A stretch of DNA of 64,000 nt from Ancylobacter mangrovi (GCF_024752355.1 NZ_JANTHZ010000007.1:186001-250000), one strand, 5' to 3'; counted from the first letter of the stretch, positions 8,584 to 17,869 are shown. Made by a program: numbers and translations. Notes: generated by a model not told the origin, from the letters alone.

Positions 8584-9633
8584 TCAGCGCTTCGTCGTCA
8601 CCTCGACGTCGCCCTTCAGTTGTGAGCAGCAGGCGAGGATGTAGCCCTGGCGTTCCTCGCGGGCGGTGATGCCGCCCTTGTGGGCCATCTCTACCTCGCC
8701 CCCGAGCTTCCTCACCCGGCAGGTGCCGCACATGCCTTCCTGGCAGCCGGTCGGGATCACGATCCCGCCCGACCGCGCGGCGGCGAGGACCGTCATGCCG
8801 GCGCTCGCCGCGACGGCGCGGCCGTCGATGGTCAGGGTCGGGCCGGCAGTGCCGGACGGCGCCTCCGCAGTCACAACCGGAGCAACGGTCACACTTTCCG
8901 TCGCCCTGGCGGCACCGAAGCTCTCGGTGTGGAAATGCGCCGCCTCGCCGCCCTCGGCGTCGAAGATGCGGCCGATCGCGGCCATGAAGCCGGCCGGCCC
9001 GCAGCAGAACACCTCGCGGCGGGCGAGGTCCGGCACCATCAGCGCCATCATGCGCCGGTCGATCATGCCGCGATAGCCGGCCCAGCTCTGGCCGGCCGGC
9101 ACGTCGGCGACCACGGTTACGATCCGCAGATTGGCCATCTGCCGGTCGAGCGCCGCCAGTTCGTCGGCGAATAGCACGTCCTCGGGCGTGCGCGCCGCGT
9201 GCAGGAACACCACGTCGACACTCTCGCCGCGGTCGGCGAGCCAGCGCAGCATGGACATCATCGGCGTGATGCCGCTGCCGCCGGAAATCAGCGCGAAGGC
9301 CGGGGCGTAGTGATGGGCGATCGAGAACCGCCCGACCGGCCCGCGCGCCTCGATCTCGAGGCCGGGCTGCAACGCCTCGTGCATCCAGCGCGTCGCATGG
9401 CCGTCCGGCGCCGCCTTGATGGTCAGTTCCACCTCGCCCGGCCGGGTCGGCGCCGAGGCGATGGTGAAGGTGCGCCAGGCCGCGCCCTCCGGCAGGGGCA
9501 GCGCGAGCGTCAGCGCCTGGCCCGGCAGATGCCTGACGGGGCGGCCTTCGACCTCGCGGAAAGCGAAGGTGACGACGTCGGCGGTCTCCTGCCGGCGCCC
9601 GACGCAGGCGAGGCGCAGCTCCAAGGGCGACAT
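8584..9633 (-). CDS. gbcB: Glycine betaine monooxygenase reductase subunit (GbcB-like)
   Basis: A 349-residue flavin reductase feeding electrons from NAD(P)H to the partner Rieske oxygenase. The N-terminal FAD-binding domain (about 1-100) carries RTFTIASAP; the NAD-binding domain has SGGSGITPMMSML and FCCGPAGFM; the C-terminal 80 residues are a plant-type [2Fe-2S] ferredoxin with Cys297, Cys302, Cys305 and a final Cys335/336. This domain order is typical of GbcB and related demethylase reductases. Its start shares a base with the oxygenase stop (TAATG at 9633), so the two are translationally coupled. The exact substrate (glycine betaine, proline betaine, other) cannot be fixed from the reductase. 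Confidence 0.87.
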   Translation of the reverse strand: MSPLELRLACVGRRQETADVVTFAFREVEGRPVRHLPGQALTLALPLPEGAAWRTFTIASAPTRPGEVELTIKAAPDGHATRWMHEALQPGLEIEARGPVGRFSIAHHYAPAFALISGGSGITPMMSMLRWLADRGESVDVVFLHAARTPEDVLFADELAALDRQMANLRIVTVVADVPAGQSWAGYRGMIDRRMMALMVPDLARREVFCCGPAGFMAAIGRIFDAEGGEAAHFHTESFGAARATESVTVAPVVTAEAPSGTAGPTLTIDGRAVAASAGMTVLAAARSGGIVIPTGCQEGMCGTCRVRKLGGEVEMAHKGGITAREERQGYILACCSQLKGDVEVTTKR

Positions 9634-10874
9634 TACTCGGCCGCCACCCGCAGGCCGGAGGCGCCCGGGGGCAGATGCGCGGCCATCGTCGTCGTGTACC
9701 AGCGATTGAAGTCGAGGATCATGAACTCGCCGGTCGGCGAATAGGGACCGGGCTCATAGGCGTCCGACTGCACGCCGAGGAAGTTCTGCTCGGCCAGCAC
9801 CTGGTCCTGCTGGTTGGTGACCTGCCACACCTCGGCGAGGCGGTTCACGTCGTAGTCCCAGCCCTCGATCGCGTCCTCGTGCACCAGCCAGGTGGTGCGC
9901 ACCTCGGTCTCCATCGGGCCGCGCGGCAGCACGCGGAAATGGATGATGTGGTCGGAGAGGAAGTGGTTCCAGTTGTTGGGCACGTGGAACATGCGCACCG
10001 AGCCGAGGTCGCGCTCGGTCAGGTCGCCCACCAGCTTCTTGCAGGCCGGCTTGCCGTCCATGGTCATCGAGGTCACGCCCTCGTTGAACGGCAGGCGGAT
10101 GCAGCGGAACTCGATGCCGCCATTCACCGGCTGGTGCGGCAGGCCGAGCGCGTCCCACTCCTCGCCCTTGCGCTTCATCAGATCGCCGAACCAGTGGGTG
10201 CGGGTGTCGCTCGGCAGCGCCGCCTCGACCAGCGAGACCAGCAGCTCGGGATGGTTGCCGGCGCAATGGTAGCACTCGCGGTTGTTCTCGATGACCAGCT
10301 TCCAGTTGGCCTTCTCGATCAGCACCGACTCGAACGCGACCTTGGTGCGCGCGGGCTGGTGCGGCGCGATGTAGGGCGTGACGGTGCGCTTGAAATGGTC
10401 GAGGTCCGGCGGCACCTCGGCGAGGCAGATGTAGACGAGCCCGGCGACGTTCGCGACATGGACCGGCTTCAGCGAATAGCGCTTCGGGTCGAAGTCGTCG
10501 GGCATCTGCGTGGCGGCGAGCAGCTTGCCGTCGAGATCGTAGGTCCACTGGTGATAGGGGCAGACCAGCCGCCCCACCGTGCCCTTGTGCTCCTGGCAGA
10601 TGCGCGATCCGCGATGCCGGCAGGTGTTGTGCCAGGCCTGCACCTCGCCATTGTCGTCGCGCACGATGATGATCGAGTTGCGGCCGATCTCGAGAGTGAG
10701 GTAGTCGCCCGGCTCCTTCACCTCGCATTCGTTGCAGGCGAACAGCCACTGGGTGCCGAAGACCGCCTTCATCTCCATCTCGTAGACGTCGGCATCGTAG
10801 TAGAGCGGCCCCGGCAGGCTGAGGCCCGCCCGGTACTGCGCCATAAGCTCGGACACTTTCTCAATCGCGCTCAT
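9633..10874 (-). CDS. gbcA: Rieske non-haem iron oxygenase, glycine betaine monooxygenase-like (GbcA)
   Basis: A 413-residue terminal oxygenase. The Rieske [2Fe-2S] site is Cys85-x-His87 and Cys105-x2-His108. The mononuclear iron site is His203 and His208 in ENNRECYHCAGNHPEL with Asp357 in TNQQDQVL. Several blocks match GbcA of Pseudomonas as I remember it, including MTMDGK, WNHFLSDHII and SDAYEPGPYS. GbcA removes one methyl group from glycine betaine, giving dimethylglycine and formaldehyde. It is co-transcribed with the reductase and lies just downstream of a GbdR-like regulator gene. Stachydrine or carnitine-type demethylases are related, so the substrate is inferred. Confidence 0.88.
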   Translation of the reverse strand: MSAIEKVSELMAQYRAGLSLPGPLYYDADVYEMEMKAVFGTQWLFACNECEVKEPGDYLTLEIGRNSIIIVRDDNGEVQAWHNTCRHRGSRICQEHKGTVGRLVCPYHQWTYDLDGKLLAATQMPDDFDPKRYSLKPVHVANVAGLVYICLAEVPPDLDHFKRTVTPYIAPHQPARTKVAFESVLIEKANWKLVIENNRECYHCAGNHPELLVSLVEAALPSDTRTHWFGDLMKRKGEEWDALGLPHQPVNGGIEFRCIRLPFNEGVTSMTMDGKPACKKLVGDLTERDLGSVRMFHVPNNWNHFLSDHIIHFRVLPRGPMETEVRTTWLVHEDAIEGWDYDVNRLAEVWQVTNQQDQVLAEQNFLGVQSDAYEPGPYSPTGEFMILDFNRWYTTTMAAHLPPGASGLRVAAE

Positions 10875-10911
10875 CGTCGGCTCCCGGCATTCGACGCCGG
10901 CTATTATCCGA

Positions 10912-11952
10912 CTATCCGCGGCCCGGGGCCGTCCCGAATGCGACAGCGGGTGAAAGGGAGGCGACGTCGCCCTGCCCCGCGTGCCGCCGGCCCGCGCGTT
11001 CGCGCAGTTCGCTCGGGCGCATGCCGTAGATGCGCTTGAACCACTGGCCGAGATGCGAGGTCGAGGCGAAACCGACCGCGACCGCGATCTCGAGGATCGG
11101 CTGGCTGGTGTAGATCAGCAGCTCGCGCGCCCGGTCGACCCGCAGCGAGAGGTAGTAGCGCGCCGGCGTCACACCGAGATGCTGGTTGAACAGCCGCTCG
11201 AGCTGGCGCGGGCTGAGGCCGGCCGCCTGCGCCAGCTCGCCGACGCTCACCGGCATCTCGAGGTTGCGCTGCATGGTCTGCACCGTGCGCTGGAGCGGCG
11301 CCGGCAGGCTGCCCACGCGCCGCAGCCGGCCGCCGCGCTGCTCGTCATTGGCGTCGCGGATGCGCTCGTGGTGGAACTGGTTGGCGACGCGCTGGGCGAG
11401 GTCGGGATCGTAGCGATCGGCGATGACGTGCAGCATCATGTCCATCGCCGCCGTGCCGCCCGAGCAGGTCATCCGGTCGCGGTCGATCTCGTAGATCTTG
11501 CCGGTCGCGATCACCTTCGGGAAATCCTCCTCGAAGGCGGCGCCGTTCTCCCAGTGGATGGTGCAGCGATAGCCGTCGAGCAGCCCGGCCCAGGCGAGAA
11601 GATAGCTGCCGGTCGAGAGCGAGCCGACCGCGATGCCGCGCCGTGCCGCGCCGCGCAGCACGGCGAGGTAGCGCTTCACGTCCTTCGGCGCGATCCGCAT
11701 GCCGCCGCACACGAAGATGGCATGCGAGCCATCCAGCGCCTGGTCCACCGGCACAGCGTCGAGCCGGATGCCGTTGGAGGCCACCACCGGTTCGCCGTCG
11801 ATGCTGCACAGGCGCCAGCGAAACGCCTCGCGCCCGATGAGCCGGTTGGCCGAGCGCAATGGCTCGATGGCCGAGGACAGGCTCATCATCGAGAGGTTTT
11901 CGATCAGCAGGAAGCTGAAGGTCAGCGGCTCGGCGACCGCGTCGTAGAACAT
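10912..11952 (-). CDS. GlxA-family transcriptional regulator (GbdR-like, DJ-1/PfpI plus AraC domains)
   Basis: A regulator of about 346 residues with an N-terminal DJ-1/PfpI-like sensing domain (FSFLLIENLSMMSL onward) and a C-terminal AraC helix-turn-helix pair (VSVGELAQAAGLSPRQLERL and ILEIAVAVGFASTSHLGQWF). Proteins of this build include GbdR, which senses glycine betaine or dimethylglycine and activates gbcAB. It is encoded 37 bp upstream of gbcA on the same strand, which supports local control. The first ATG (11952) was chosen; GTG or TTG codons at 12003 and 12006 could extend it by about 17 residues. None of the starts has a strong ribosome-binding site. Confidence 0.85.
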   Translation of the reverse strand: MFYDAVAEPLTFSFLLIENLSMMSLSSAIEPLRSANRLIGREAFRWRLCSIDGEPVVASNGIRLDAVPVDQALDGSHAIFVCGGMRIAPKDVKRYLAVLRGAARRGIAVGSLSTGSYLLAWAGLLDGYRCTIHWENGAAFEEDFPKVIATGKIYEIDRDRMTCSGGTAAMDMMLHVIADRYDPDLAQRVANQFHHERIRDANDEQRGGRLRRVGSLPAPLQRTVQTMQRNLEMPVSVGELAQAAGLSPRQLERLFNQHLGVTPARYYLSLRVDRARELLIYTSQPILEIAVAVGFASTSHLGQWFKRIYGMRPSELRERAGRRHAGQGDVASLSPAVAFGTAPGRG

Positions 11953-12045
11953 GCCGGCACCGGAGATGGAGGCGGTGCGTTTAGAATGGCTCGAAAACGT
12001 CACCAAGGCAACGAAACCGACATGATCGCGACGGGTATCTGATCT

Positions 12046-13224
12046 TCAGGAGGCCATCGCCATCGACTGCCAGCCCTGAAGCGCGGCCCAGTCGGGCTCC
12101 AGATTGGCGAAGCGGCCGAGGCGGAGCGTCGACAGGTCGGCGAAGGCGCAGGCGCCGTCGGTCACGAGCTGCTGGATCGCGTGGCCGCTGGCCGGCGACA
12201 GGCCGAAGCCGACGCCGGAGAGCGTAGCCACCGTCAGGTTGTTCCAGCCATCGGGCCGGTCGATCACGGGCCGGCCGTCCGGCGTGTTCTCGATCAGCCC
12301 GGCCCAGCTGCGGATGATCTTCACATGGCCGGCGAGCGGCAGCAGCTCGGCGACGCGCTTGCCGATGTTCTGCATCAGCGGCGTGGTGGGGCGCCGGCGC
12401 CCGGGCAGTTCCTCGGCCTCGACCCATTCGTGCGGGCCGCCGCCATAGGCGAGGTTGCCGCGCAGCGTCTGCCGGCCATAGAGGCCGTTGCCGTCGACGC
12501 CGCCGATCGGCATCAGCGGCAGCGCATCAGTGACGATCATCTCCGCGCGCGCGACCTTCATCGGGATGTCGACGCCCAGCATGGCGGCGAGCCGGCCGGT
12601 CTGCGGGCCGGCGGCGAGCACGAGGTGATCGCAGCCGAAGCGGCCTCGGTCGGTCTCGACTGCGGTCACCCGTCCGCCTTCGGTGACGAAGCCGGTGACG
12701 GCGGTGTGCTGCATCACCTTGCCGCCGAGGTCCTGCAGCGCCCAGGCGAAGGCCTGCACGGTGCGGTGCGGGTTGGCGTGGCCGCCGAAATGGTAGTAGT
12801 GCCCGGCGAACACGTTGTCGCCGGCCAGCGGCACCAGTTCGCGCACCTGCTTCGCGTCGATCTCGTCGATGCGGAAGCCCTGATGGCGGGCGTTCGCCAC
12901 CGCGCGGCTGTAGAGGGTGAGCTGCTTCTCGTTCAGCGCGATGCGCACGCGGTTGGGTCGGAACTCGGTCGGGTAGCCGAGCAGCTCGTCCATCAGCGGC
13001 CACAGCCGCTGTTCCTCGGCGAAGAGAGGGGAATGGTGGTGCGAGCATCCGCCGCCATTGCGGCCCGAGGCCTCCCAGCCGACGATGCCCTTCTCGATCA
13101 CCAGCACGTCCACGCCGCTGCGCGCCAGCCACCAGGCGGCGCTGAGGCCCGTCACCCCGCCGCCGACCACGACCACGGACGCGCCCGTGCCGCCCTCGGC
13201 CTCGCTGATCTCATTCGCTGGCAT
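12046..13224 (-). CDS. FAD-dependent amine oxidase, DAO family (OoxB/HcnC-like beta subunit)
   Basis: A 392-residue flavoprotein of the D-amino-acid-oxidase (DAO) family. The FAD-binding VVVVGGGVTGLSAAWW lies at residues 17-32, followed by VIEKGIVGWEASGRNGG, the loop common to sarcosine and opine oxidases. In this family the DAO subunit carries out the oxidation of an amine or imino acid. The start codon lies inside the end of the preceding gene (14-bp overlap), which indicates a complex with that gene's product. Candidates are opine oxidase, D-hydroxyproline dehydrogenase or a sarcosine/dimethylglycine-type oxidase; the sequence alone does not decide. Confidence 0.82.
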   Translation of the reverse strand: MPANEISEAEGGTGASVVVVGGGVTGLSAAWWLARSGVDVLVIEKGIVGWEASGRNGGGCSHHHSPLFAEEQRLWPLMDELLGYPTEFRPNRVRIALNEKQLTLYSRAVANARHQGFRIDEIDAKQVRELVPLAGDNVFAGHYYHFGGHANPHRTVQAFAWALQDLGGKVMQHTAVTGFVTEGGRVTAVETDRGRFGCDHLVLAAGPQTGRLAAMLGVDIPMKVARAEMIVTDALPLMPIGGVDGNGLYGRQTLRGNLAYGGGPHEWVEAEELPGRRRPTTPLMQNIGKRVAELLPLAGHVKIIRSWAGLIENTPDGRPVIDRPDGWNNLTVATLSGVGFGLSPASGHAIQQLVTDGACAFADLSTLRLGRFANLEPDWAALQGWQSMAMAS

Positions 13225-14800
13225 GGGGCTTTTCCACAGCTAGGCTGGCCACGGTGTATTCCTCGTCGACGTCCCAGAACGGCACCCACTGCCGGGGCAT
13301 GCCGAACCAGGAATCCCACTGCTCGCCGAAGGCGGGGTCTTCCGCATGCGGGGATGCGGCGGCCAGAGGCAGCGGGCGGACCGGCGCGCGGTAGCCGGCC
13401 AACGGCACCGAGCCGAGCGGCACGGCGGCCTGCAGGGCGAGCAGCGCCTGCACCTGCTCGCGGCAGCGGCGGCCCTGGCACGGGCCCATGCCCGCGCGGG
13501 TCAGGCGCTTGACCTGGTCGGGATTGGGCGGGCCCTCGCCGAGAATCGCGGCGAGCGTGCGCTCCCGGTTGTCGGCCGCCTGCCAGTCGAGATAGCGCGG
13601 CGGGCGGACCTCGAGGATCTCGCGCGCGGTGACCTCCTCGCACTGGCAGACATAGGGCTCGCCCTCGGCCTCAATGATGCTCGCGCGCACCCAGTCCTTG
13701 CGGTAGGCGCCGATGTCGTAGGCCGGCTCGCCGGGCACCGGCGCGGGGGTGGCCTCCTCGCCCGGCCGGCCGAGGGAGGCCGCCGCCGCGGCCACCGCGT
13801 GGCGCGCCTCGGCCTCGGCGATGGCGGCGTCGCGGCTCTTGGCGGGCCAGATGCCGGCGACGTCGCCCACCGCCTGGATGATGTCGACGCTGGTGCGCCC
13901 CTCTCCATCAAGTACCGGGGTGAAGCCACCGCGTTCGGGCTGGAAGGCCAGCCGGCAGCCGGCGGCGTCGAGCAGGTCGACCATCGGCACCGCGCCGATG
14001 CCGAGCACGATGAGGTCGCAGGCGAGCGTGCCCGTGCGGGTGAGCGCGCCGCGCACGCCGTCGAGCCCGGTCTCGGCCGCACGCACCACCTCGCCGCAGC
14101 GCAGCTCGATCCCCGCCTCGCAGAGCTTCGCGACCAGATCGGCCGGGCCGACCGGCGCAGACGCCTGCTCGATCACGGCGGCGATCTCCACGCCCCGCTC
14201 GTGCAGGCACAGCGCCGCCAGCAGCGCCTCGGCGGTGGTGCCGAGCACGACGGCGCGTCGCCCCTCGAGGGCGCCGTAGCGAGTCGCGAGCTGGACCGCC
14301 GCGGTCGCGCCCATCACGCCGGGCTGCTCCCATCCGGGAAAGGCGAGGCCCATGTCGCGCCGCCCCGTGGCGACGATGGCGCGCTCGAAGCTGACGAGAT
14401 GCGTGCCGCTCTCCTCGTCGGCGAGGCCGGCGAGCGGCGCCGGCATCCAGCCGAGATTGGCGCCGTTGACGTAGAGCCCCCAGCAGGCGGTGCCGAGCCG
14501 CACGTCGATGCCGAGCTCGAAGGCGTCGGCGATGGCGGGCGCGCTCTCCAACATCGCCTCCATCATGGCGTTGCGGTTGCGCGCAACGCCGCCGACCCGG
14601 CCGCCGAAATGCAGCGGCACGCTCTCGCCCATGGTCTCGAACGGGACCGGGTTCTCGTCGACCAGCATCACCGACAGGCCGCGCCGCGCGCCCTCGATCG
14701 CCGCGGCGAGGCCGGCCGGACCGGCCCCCACGACCAGAAGCTGGGCGTGGCCCTCGACGGTGAGCGTCTTGCCGGCGACGGAGCGCGGGTCGAGCGTCAT
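13211..14800 (-). CDS. FAD/NAD-binding oxidoreductase with BFD-type [2Fe-2S] domain (OoxA/HcnB-like alpha subunit)
   Basis: A 529-residue partner of the DAO subunit. It has an N-terminal Rossmann motif LLVVGAGPAGLAAA at 21-34 and a second dinucleotide site near GRRAVVLGTTAEALLAA. A BFD-like iron-sulfur region holds CQCEEVT and GPCQGRRC, giving the four cysteines. OoxA/HcnB homologues pass electrons from the amine oxidase subunit. About 60 extra residues follow the BFD domain, making it longer than the usual 460-480. The ATG at 14800 overlaps the PrpD stop (ATGA). A separate small ferredoxin-like gamma subunit, normally encoded with this type, is not seen nearby. Confidence 0.82.
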   Translation of the reverse strand: MTLDPRSVAGKTLTVEGHAQLLVVGAGPAGLAAAIEGARRGLSVMLVDENPVPFETMGESVPLHFGGRVGGVARNRNAMMEAMLESAPAIADAFELGIDVRLGTACWGLYVNGANLGWMPAPLAGLADEESGTHLVSFERAIVATGRRDMGLAFPGWEQPGVMGATAAVQLATRYGALEGRRAVVLGTTAEALLAALCLHERGVEIAAVIEQASAPVGPADLVAKLCEAGIELRCGEVVRAAETGLDGVRGALTRTGTLACDLIVLGIGAVPMVDLLDAAGCRLAFQPERGGFTPVLDGEGRTSVDIIQAVGDVAGIWPAKSRDAAIAEAEARHAVAAAAASLGRPGEEATPAPVPGEPAYDIGAYRKDWVRASIIEAEGEPYVCQCEEVTAREILEVRPPRYLDWQAADNRERTLAAILGEGPPNPDQVKRLTRAGMGPCQGRRCREQVQALLALQAAVPLGSVPLAGYRAPVRPLPLAAASPHAEDPAFGEQWDSWFGMPRQWVPFWDVDEEYTVASLAVEKPHASE

Positions 14801-16134
14801 GCCGCCTCTCCGATCGGCTCCAGCACCAGCTCGGCGAGGTCCGCGGCCGGCGCGCCGGTGCCCATGCCCATGACCAGCGTCTCGATCGCCTGCCGGCGGT
14901 TGTCGCCGAGCCGGCCGGCGAGCGCCTGGTACTTGGCGGAGATTTCCGCATCCGAGAGCGGATCGGACGGCCCGCCATGGGCCTCGGTCCATTCCGAGGT
15001 GAAGCGGCGCCCGTCGCGCGTCCCGAGCGAGACGACGGCGAAGCGCTCGGCCGGGAAGCGGGCGCAGATCGCCGGCTCCTCGACCAGCCGGATGGAGGCC
15101 GAGAGGTTCAGCACCTCCTCGTCCCGCAGCCCGGCGCCGGTGATCTCGTCGGCGCCGATGCGCCCGCGCACGATCATCGCGGCGAGCGGGAACGGCAGGC
15201 TGTACTGCGCCTCCTCCGTCGTCGCCGGGCGGGCGGAAGCGAGGCGCACCGCCTCGGCGAAGGTCTTCACCTCGACATCGGCGATGTCGGCGCCGGTGAG
15301 GCCGTGCTCGGCCATCAGGCGCCGGGCAGCCTCCACCGCCGGCTGCGCCCAGCGGCACACCGGATAGGGCTTGAAGTACTGCTCGAGGATCATCCAGCGC
15401 GAGCCGAGGTCGCCCCACAGCGCCTGCTGCGCGGGCGCCTCCATGGTCAGCGCCGGCGCGCCGGTGAAGCCGTCGGCGGCGAGGTAGGCGGCGGAGACGC
15501 CGACCAGCGCGCCCCAGCCCGAACCGTCCTTCAGCATGGTCGGGTAGTCGATGCAGCGCATCATCTGGCTGCGCGGCCCGTGATACTCGGCGGTGCCGAG
15601 CGCCTCGCGCGTCTGCGCCGATGAGAGCTTCATCAGCCGGGCGCCGAGCGCGGCGCAGGCGAGCGAATTCCAGGCACCGGAGGTGTGATAGTCGCAGGCG
15701 CTGGCATGGAGCGCGATGCCGGCACGCGTCGCAATCTCGTAGCCGATGACGATCGAGGTCAGCACCTCGCGGTCGTCCAGGGCGAGATCCTCGCCCTCCC
15801 AGAAGGCGAGCAGCGCCGGCAGGATGGCGACGCCGGCATGGCCCTTGGTCAGGGCGTGGCCGTCATGGGCGTCGAAGGAATCGATGAGCGAGGCGCCGGC
15901 ATAGGCGGCCCCCACCGGGGAGACCCGCCGGCCGTCGAAGATCATGCGCGCGCCGCGCCCCTCCCCGGCGCCGAACTGACGCGCCGCGTGGTTGGTGACG
16001 ATCCGCGCCAGATCGGTGCGGCGTCCGCTCGCGGCGACGCCGACGAGGTCGAGCAGGCAGCGCCGCGCGAGCGCCGCGACGGGAGCCGGCAGGTCGCAAT
16101 AGCGCAGATCGTGGATGAAGTTCTGGACGTTCAT
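14797..16134 (-). CDS. MmgE/PrpD family protein
   Basis: A 445-residue protein of the MmgE/PrpD family, which includes 2-methylcitrate dehydratase and cis-aconitate decarboxylase. Recognisable stretches are LARRCLLDLVGVAASG near the N-terminus, DSFDAHDGHALTKGHAG, the GYEIATRAG segment, and the PYPVCRWAQPAVEA region. The ATG at 16134 was chosen because AAAGGCGA lies just before it; the frame stays open to 16185. It is the first gene of a tightly overlapping set with the two amine-oxidase subunits. The substrate is likely a dicarboxylate or hydroxy acid arising in the same pathway; this is inference, as the family is broad. Confidence 0.82.
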   Translation of the reverse strand: MNVQNFIHDLRYCDLPAPVAALARRCLLDLVGVAASGRRTDLARIVTNHAARQFGAGEGRGARMIFDGRRVSPVGAAYAGASLIDSFDAHDGHALTKGHAGVAILPALLAFWEGEDLALDDREVLTSIVIGYEIATRAGIALHASACDYHTSGAWNSLACAALGARLMKLSSAQTREALGTAEYHGPRSQMMRCIDYPTMLKDGSGWGALVGVSAAYLAADGFTGAPALTMEAPAQQALWGDLGSRWMILEQYFKPYPVCRWAQPAVEAARRLMAEHGLTGADIADVEVKTFAEAVRLASARPATTEEAQYSLPFPLAAMIVRGRIGADEITGAGLRDEEVLNLSASIRLVEEPAICARFPAERFAVVSLGTRDGRRFTSEWTEAHGGPSDPLSDAEISAKYQALAGRLGDNRRQAIETLVMGMGTGAPAADLAELVLEPIGEAA

Positions 16135-16340
16135 GATGTCGCCTTTGGACGACCGGCCATCGGCGCATCCGCCCTGGCCCGGCACATCCTCATCCTTGCA
16201 ACGGACGCGCGCTGCGCCACCCTCGATTTTGCGACGAGCGCAATCAGGAACGCGACATCCGCTCCCGCTCGGTGGCTACGCGCTGTGCTGAATCGGCCCT
16301 GCCCTTTCGTGAGGCAGGCCGTGCCGGACCGAACATCGGC

Positions 16341-16864
16341 TCAGAACGAAATGGTGCGCAGCCGGCCCTCGTAGTCACGCTTGCCGAGCGGCATTCCTCG
16401 CATGCGCAGGATGTTGTAGGCGGTGACGGCGTGGAAATGGACGTTCGGCAGGGAGAAGGAGAGGATGAAGGTCTCCGGCGTGAAGGCAAGCCGCCGTGGA
16501 CCGATCTGAAGGTCGAGGTGCCTGCCCGCGCAACCGTCGATCTCTTCGGGCACGAACGCCTCCAGCGCCGTTTCCGCCTTGCCGATCATCGCCTGAAGGT
16601 CAGCGAAGGGAACGGCTCCGACCAGGGCGGGAGGGGTGAACGCGCCGGTCCTGAGGGCCTCGCCCCCCACACCGAATGATGCCACGCCGCTTCGATCTGG
16701 AAATGGAACGGCGCCATGTCGTCGAAGAGGCGGGCGTTCACGACATCGTCGGGATCGACGCCGGCGTTTGAAAAATGCGTTGCCGCGCGGCCGAGAAAGC
16801 CTCCGACGGCTCTTACAGTCTGCAGGAAGGTCGGCACGCTGAGGTCGTAGAGTGATGTCCGCAT
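16341..16864 (-). pseudogene. DUF1993 protein gene, broken by a frameshift
   Basis: Two adjacent minus-strand frames together match one DUF1993 protein of about 170 residues. The first (from ATG 16864, with a GAGAGG ribosome site) gives MRTSLYDLSVPTFLQT through the WHHS segment. The second continues with GGEALRTGAFTPP and ends NVHFHAVTAYNILRMRG and MPLGKRDYEG, the conserved family end. The break sits at a run of six C (16663-16668; G on the coding strand). One additional G would restore a continuous frame. This is either a real mutation or an indel error in a homopolymer. Confidence 0.72.
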
Positions 16865-16993
16865 CGCCTGCCTCTCGCGCGCAATGTGGATCATTGTGAG
16901 CGGCCAGCGTGACGGCCGCAACGGCATGAGCCGACAAGATCCGATCGACGTGCCGCGTATCTTCGCTGCGCTTTGGCCAGCGTCGCGGCATCG

Positions 16994-17785
16994 TCACCCC
17001 ATTCGGTAAAGGTCCGAACGGCGGTCGGCGAGATAGTCGTGGCCGGCCCGCCAGACATCGACGGTGGCGCGCTTCACGTCGGCCTCGACGATGGCCGGCT
17101 CCGCGCCGGACGCCGCGGCGAGCACCGAGCCGTCCGGCGCGGTGATCCGGCTCATACCGATGAAGTCGAACGTCCCGTCGGGCCCGGCGGCATTGGCGTA
17201 GACGACATGGCAGCCGTTCTCGTAGCCGCGCGCGGGCACAAGCGCCTCGGGCACCACGGTGTAGGGATGGCTGGTGGCGCTGATGACGACCAGCGTGTCG
17301 GCGCCACGCAGCGCGAGGTCACGCGCGGCCTCGGCGAATTCGAGGTCGTAGCAGATCAGCAGGCCGAGCTTCAGCGCCCCCCATTCCATCACGGGTGACG
17401 GCAGGCCGGGCGCGAACAGGCCGCGCTCATACGGCCCCCACAGATTGACCTTGCGATAATTGCCGCGGATCGCCCCGTCCGGCCCGACAGCGAGCGCCGA
17501 ATTGTAGCGCCCCTCCCCGGCCTGCTCGGCATAGCCGGCGATGAAGCCCTTCCCCGCCCGGCGGGCGAGGTCGCGGACTTGTCCGATGAAGGGAGAATCC
17601 TGCGCGACGGCGAGCCGGCGCACCCGCTCGGCGTCGCCATAGCCGCACAGGGCGAGCTCGGGCAGCACGATCAGCCCGGCTTGCGGTGCGCCGGCGATGG
17701 CGCGCTCCAGCATGGCGATGGCCTCGTCATGGCTTTCCGGCGGCGCGCCCATCTGCGCCACCGCGACGCGCAGCTCGTCGGTCAT
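16994..17785 (-). CDS. Carbon-nitrogen hydrolase (nitrilase superfamily amidase)
   Basis: A 263-residue cytoplasmic enzyme with the full nitrilase-superfamily Glu-Lys-Cys triad: Glu43 in LPELALCGYG, Lys112 in YRKVNLWGPYE and Cys145 in LLICYDLEF. Members hydrolyse amides, carbamoyl groups or, rarely, nitriles. The length and triad context suit an aliphatic amidase or omega-amidase-like branch rather than a true nitrilase. It lies 84 bp after the ABC binding-protein gene on the same strand, separated by a strong hairpin, and is plausibly the last gene of the transporter/hydrolase operon. The substrate is unknown. Confidence 0.87.
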   Translation of the reverse strand: MTDELRVAVAQMGAPPESHDEAIAMLERAIAGAPQAGLIVLPELALCGYGDAERVRRLAVAQDSPFIGQVRDLARRAGKGFIAGYAEQAGEGRYNSALAVGPDGAIRGNYRKVNLWGPYERGLFAPGLPSPVMEWGALKLGLLICYDLEFAEAARDLALRGADTLVVISATSHPYTVVPEALVPARGYENGCHVVYANAAGPDGTFDFIGMSRITAPDGSVLAAASGAEPAIVEADVKRATVDVWRAGHDYLADRRSDLYRMG

Positions 17786-17807
17786 GTTCCGTTTCTCAAC
17801 GCAAGGA

Positions 17808-17830
17808 GCCGGGGCCCGCGAGGCCCCGGC
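17808..17830 (-). promoter_or_regulatory. Intercistronic GC hairpin between binding-protein and nitrilase genes
   Basis: A perfect 9-bp inverted repeat (GCCGGGGCC / GGCCCCGGC) with a 5-base loop. No T-run follows in the direction of transcription, so it is not a classic terminator. Hairpins after a binding-protein gene in ABC operons often stabilise the upstream mRNA or cause partial termination; that role here is inferred. Confidence 0.45.
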
Positions 17831-17869
17831 CCGATGGATGGCATCACCCGATGCGGCGGGCGCTTCGCC

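Noticed and set aside
13346-15367. A 673-codon plus-strand frame opposite the amine-oxidase genes
   Set aside because: Antisense shadow without motifs; the minus-strand genes carry Rossmann and [2Fe-2S] motifs.
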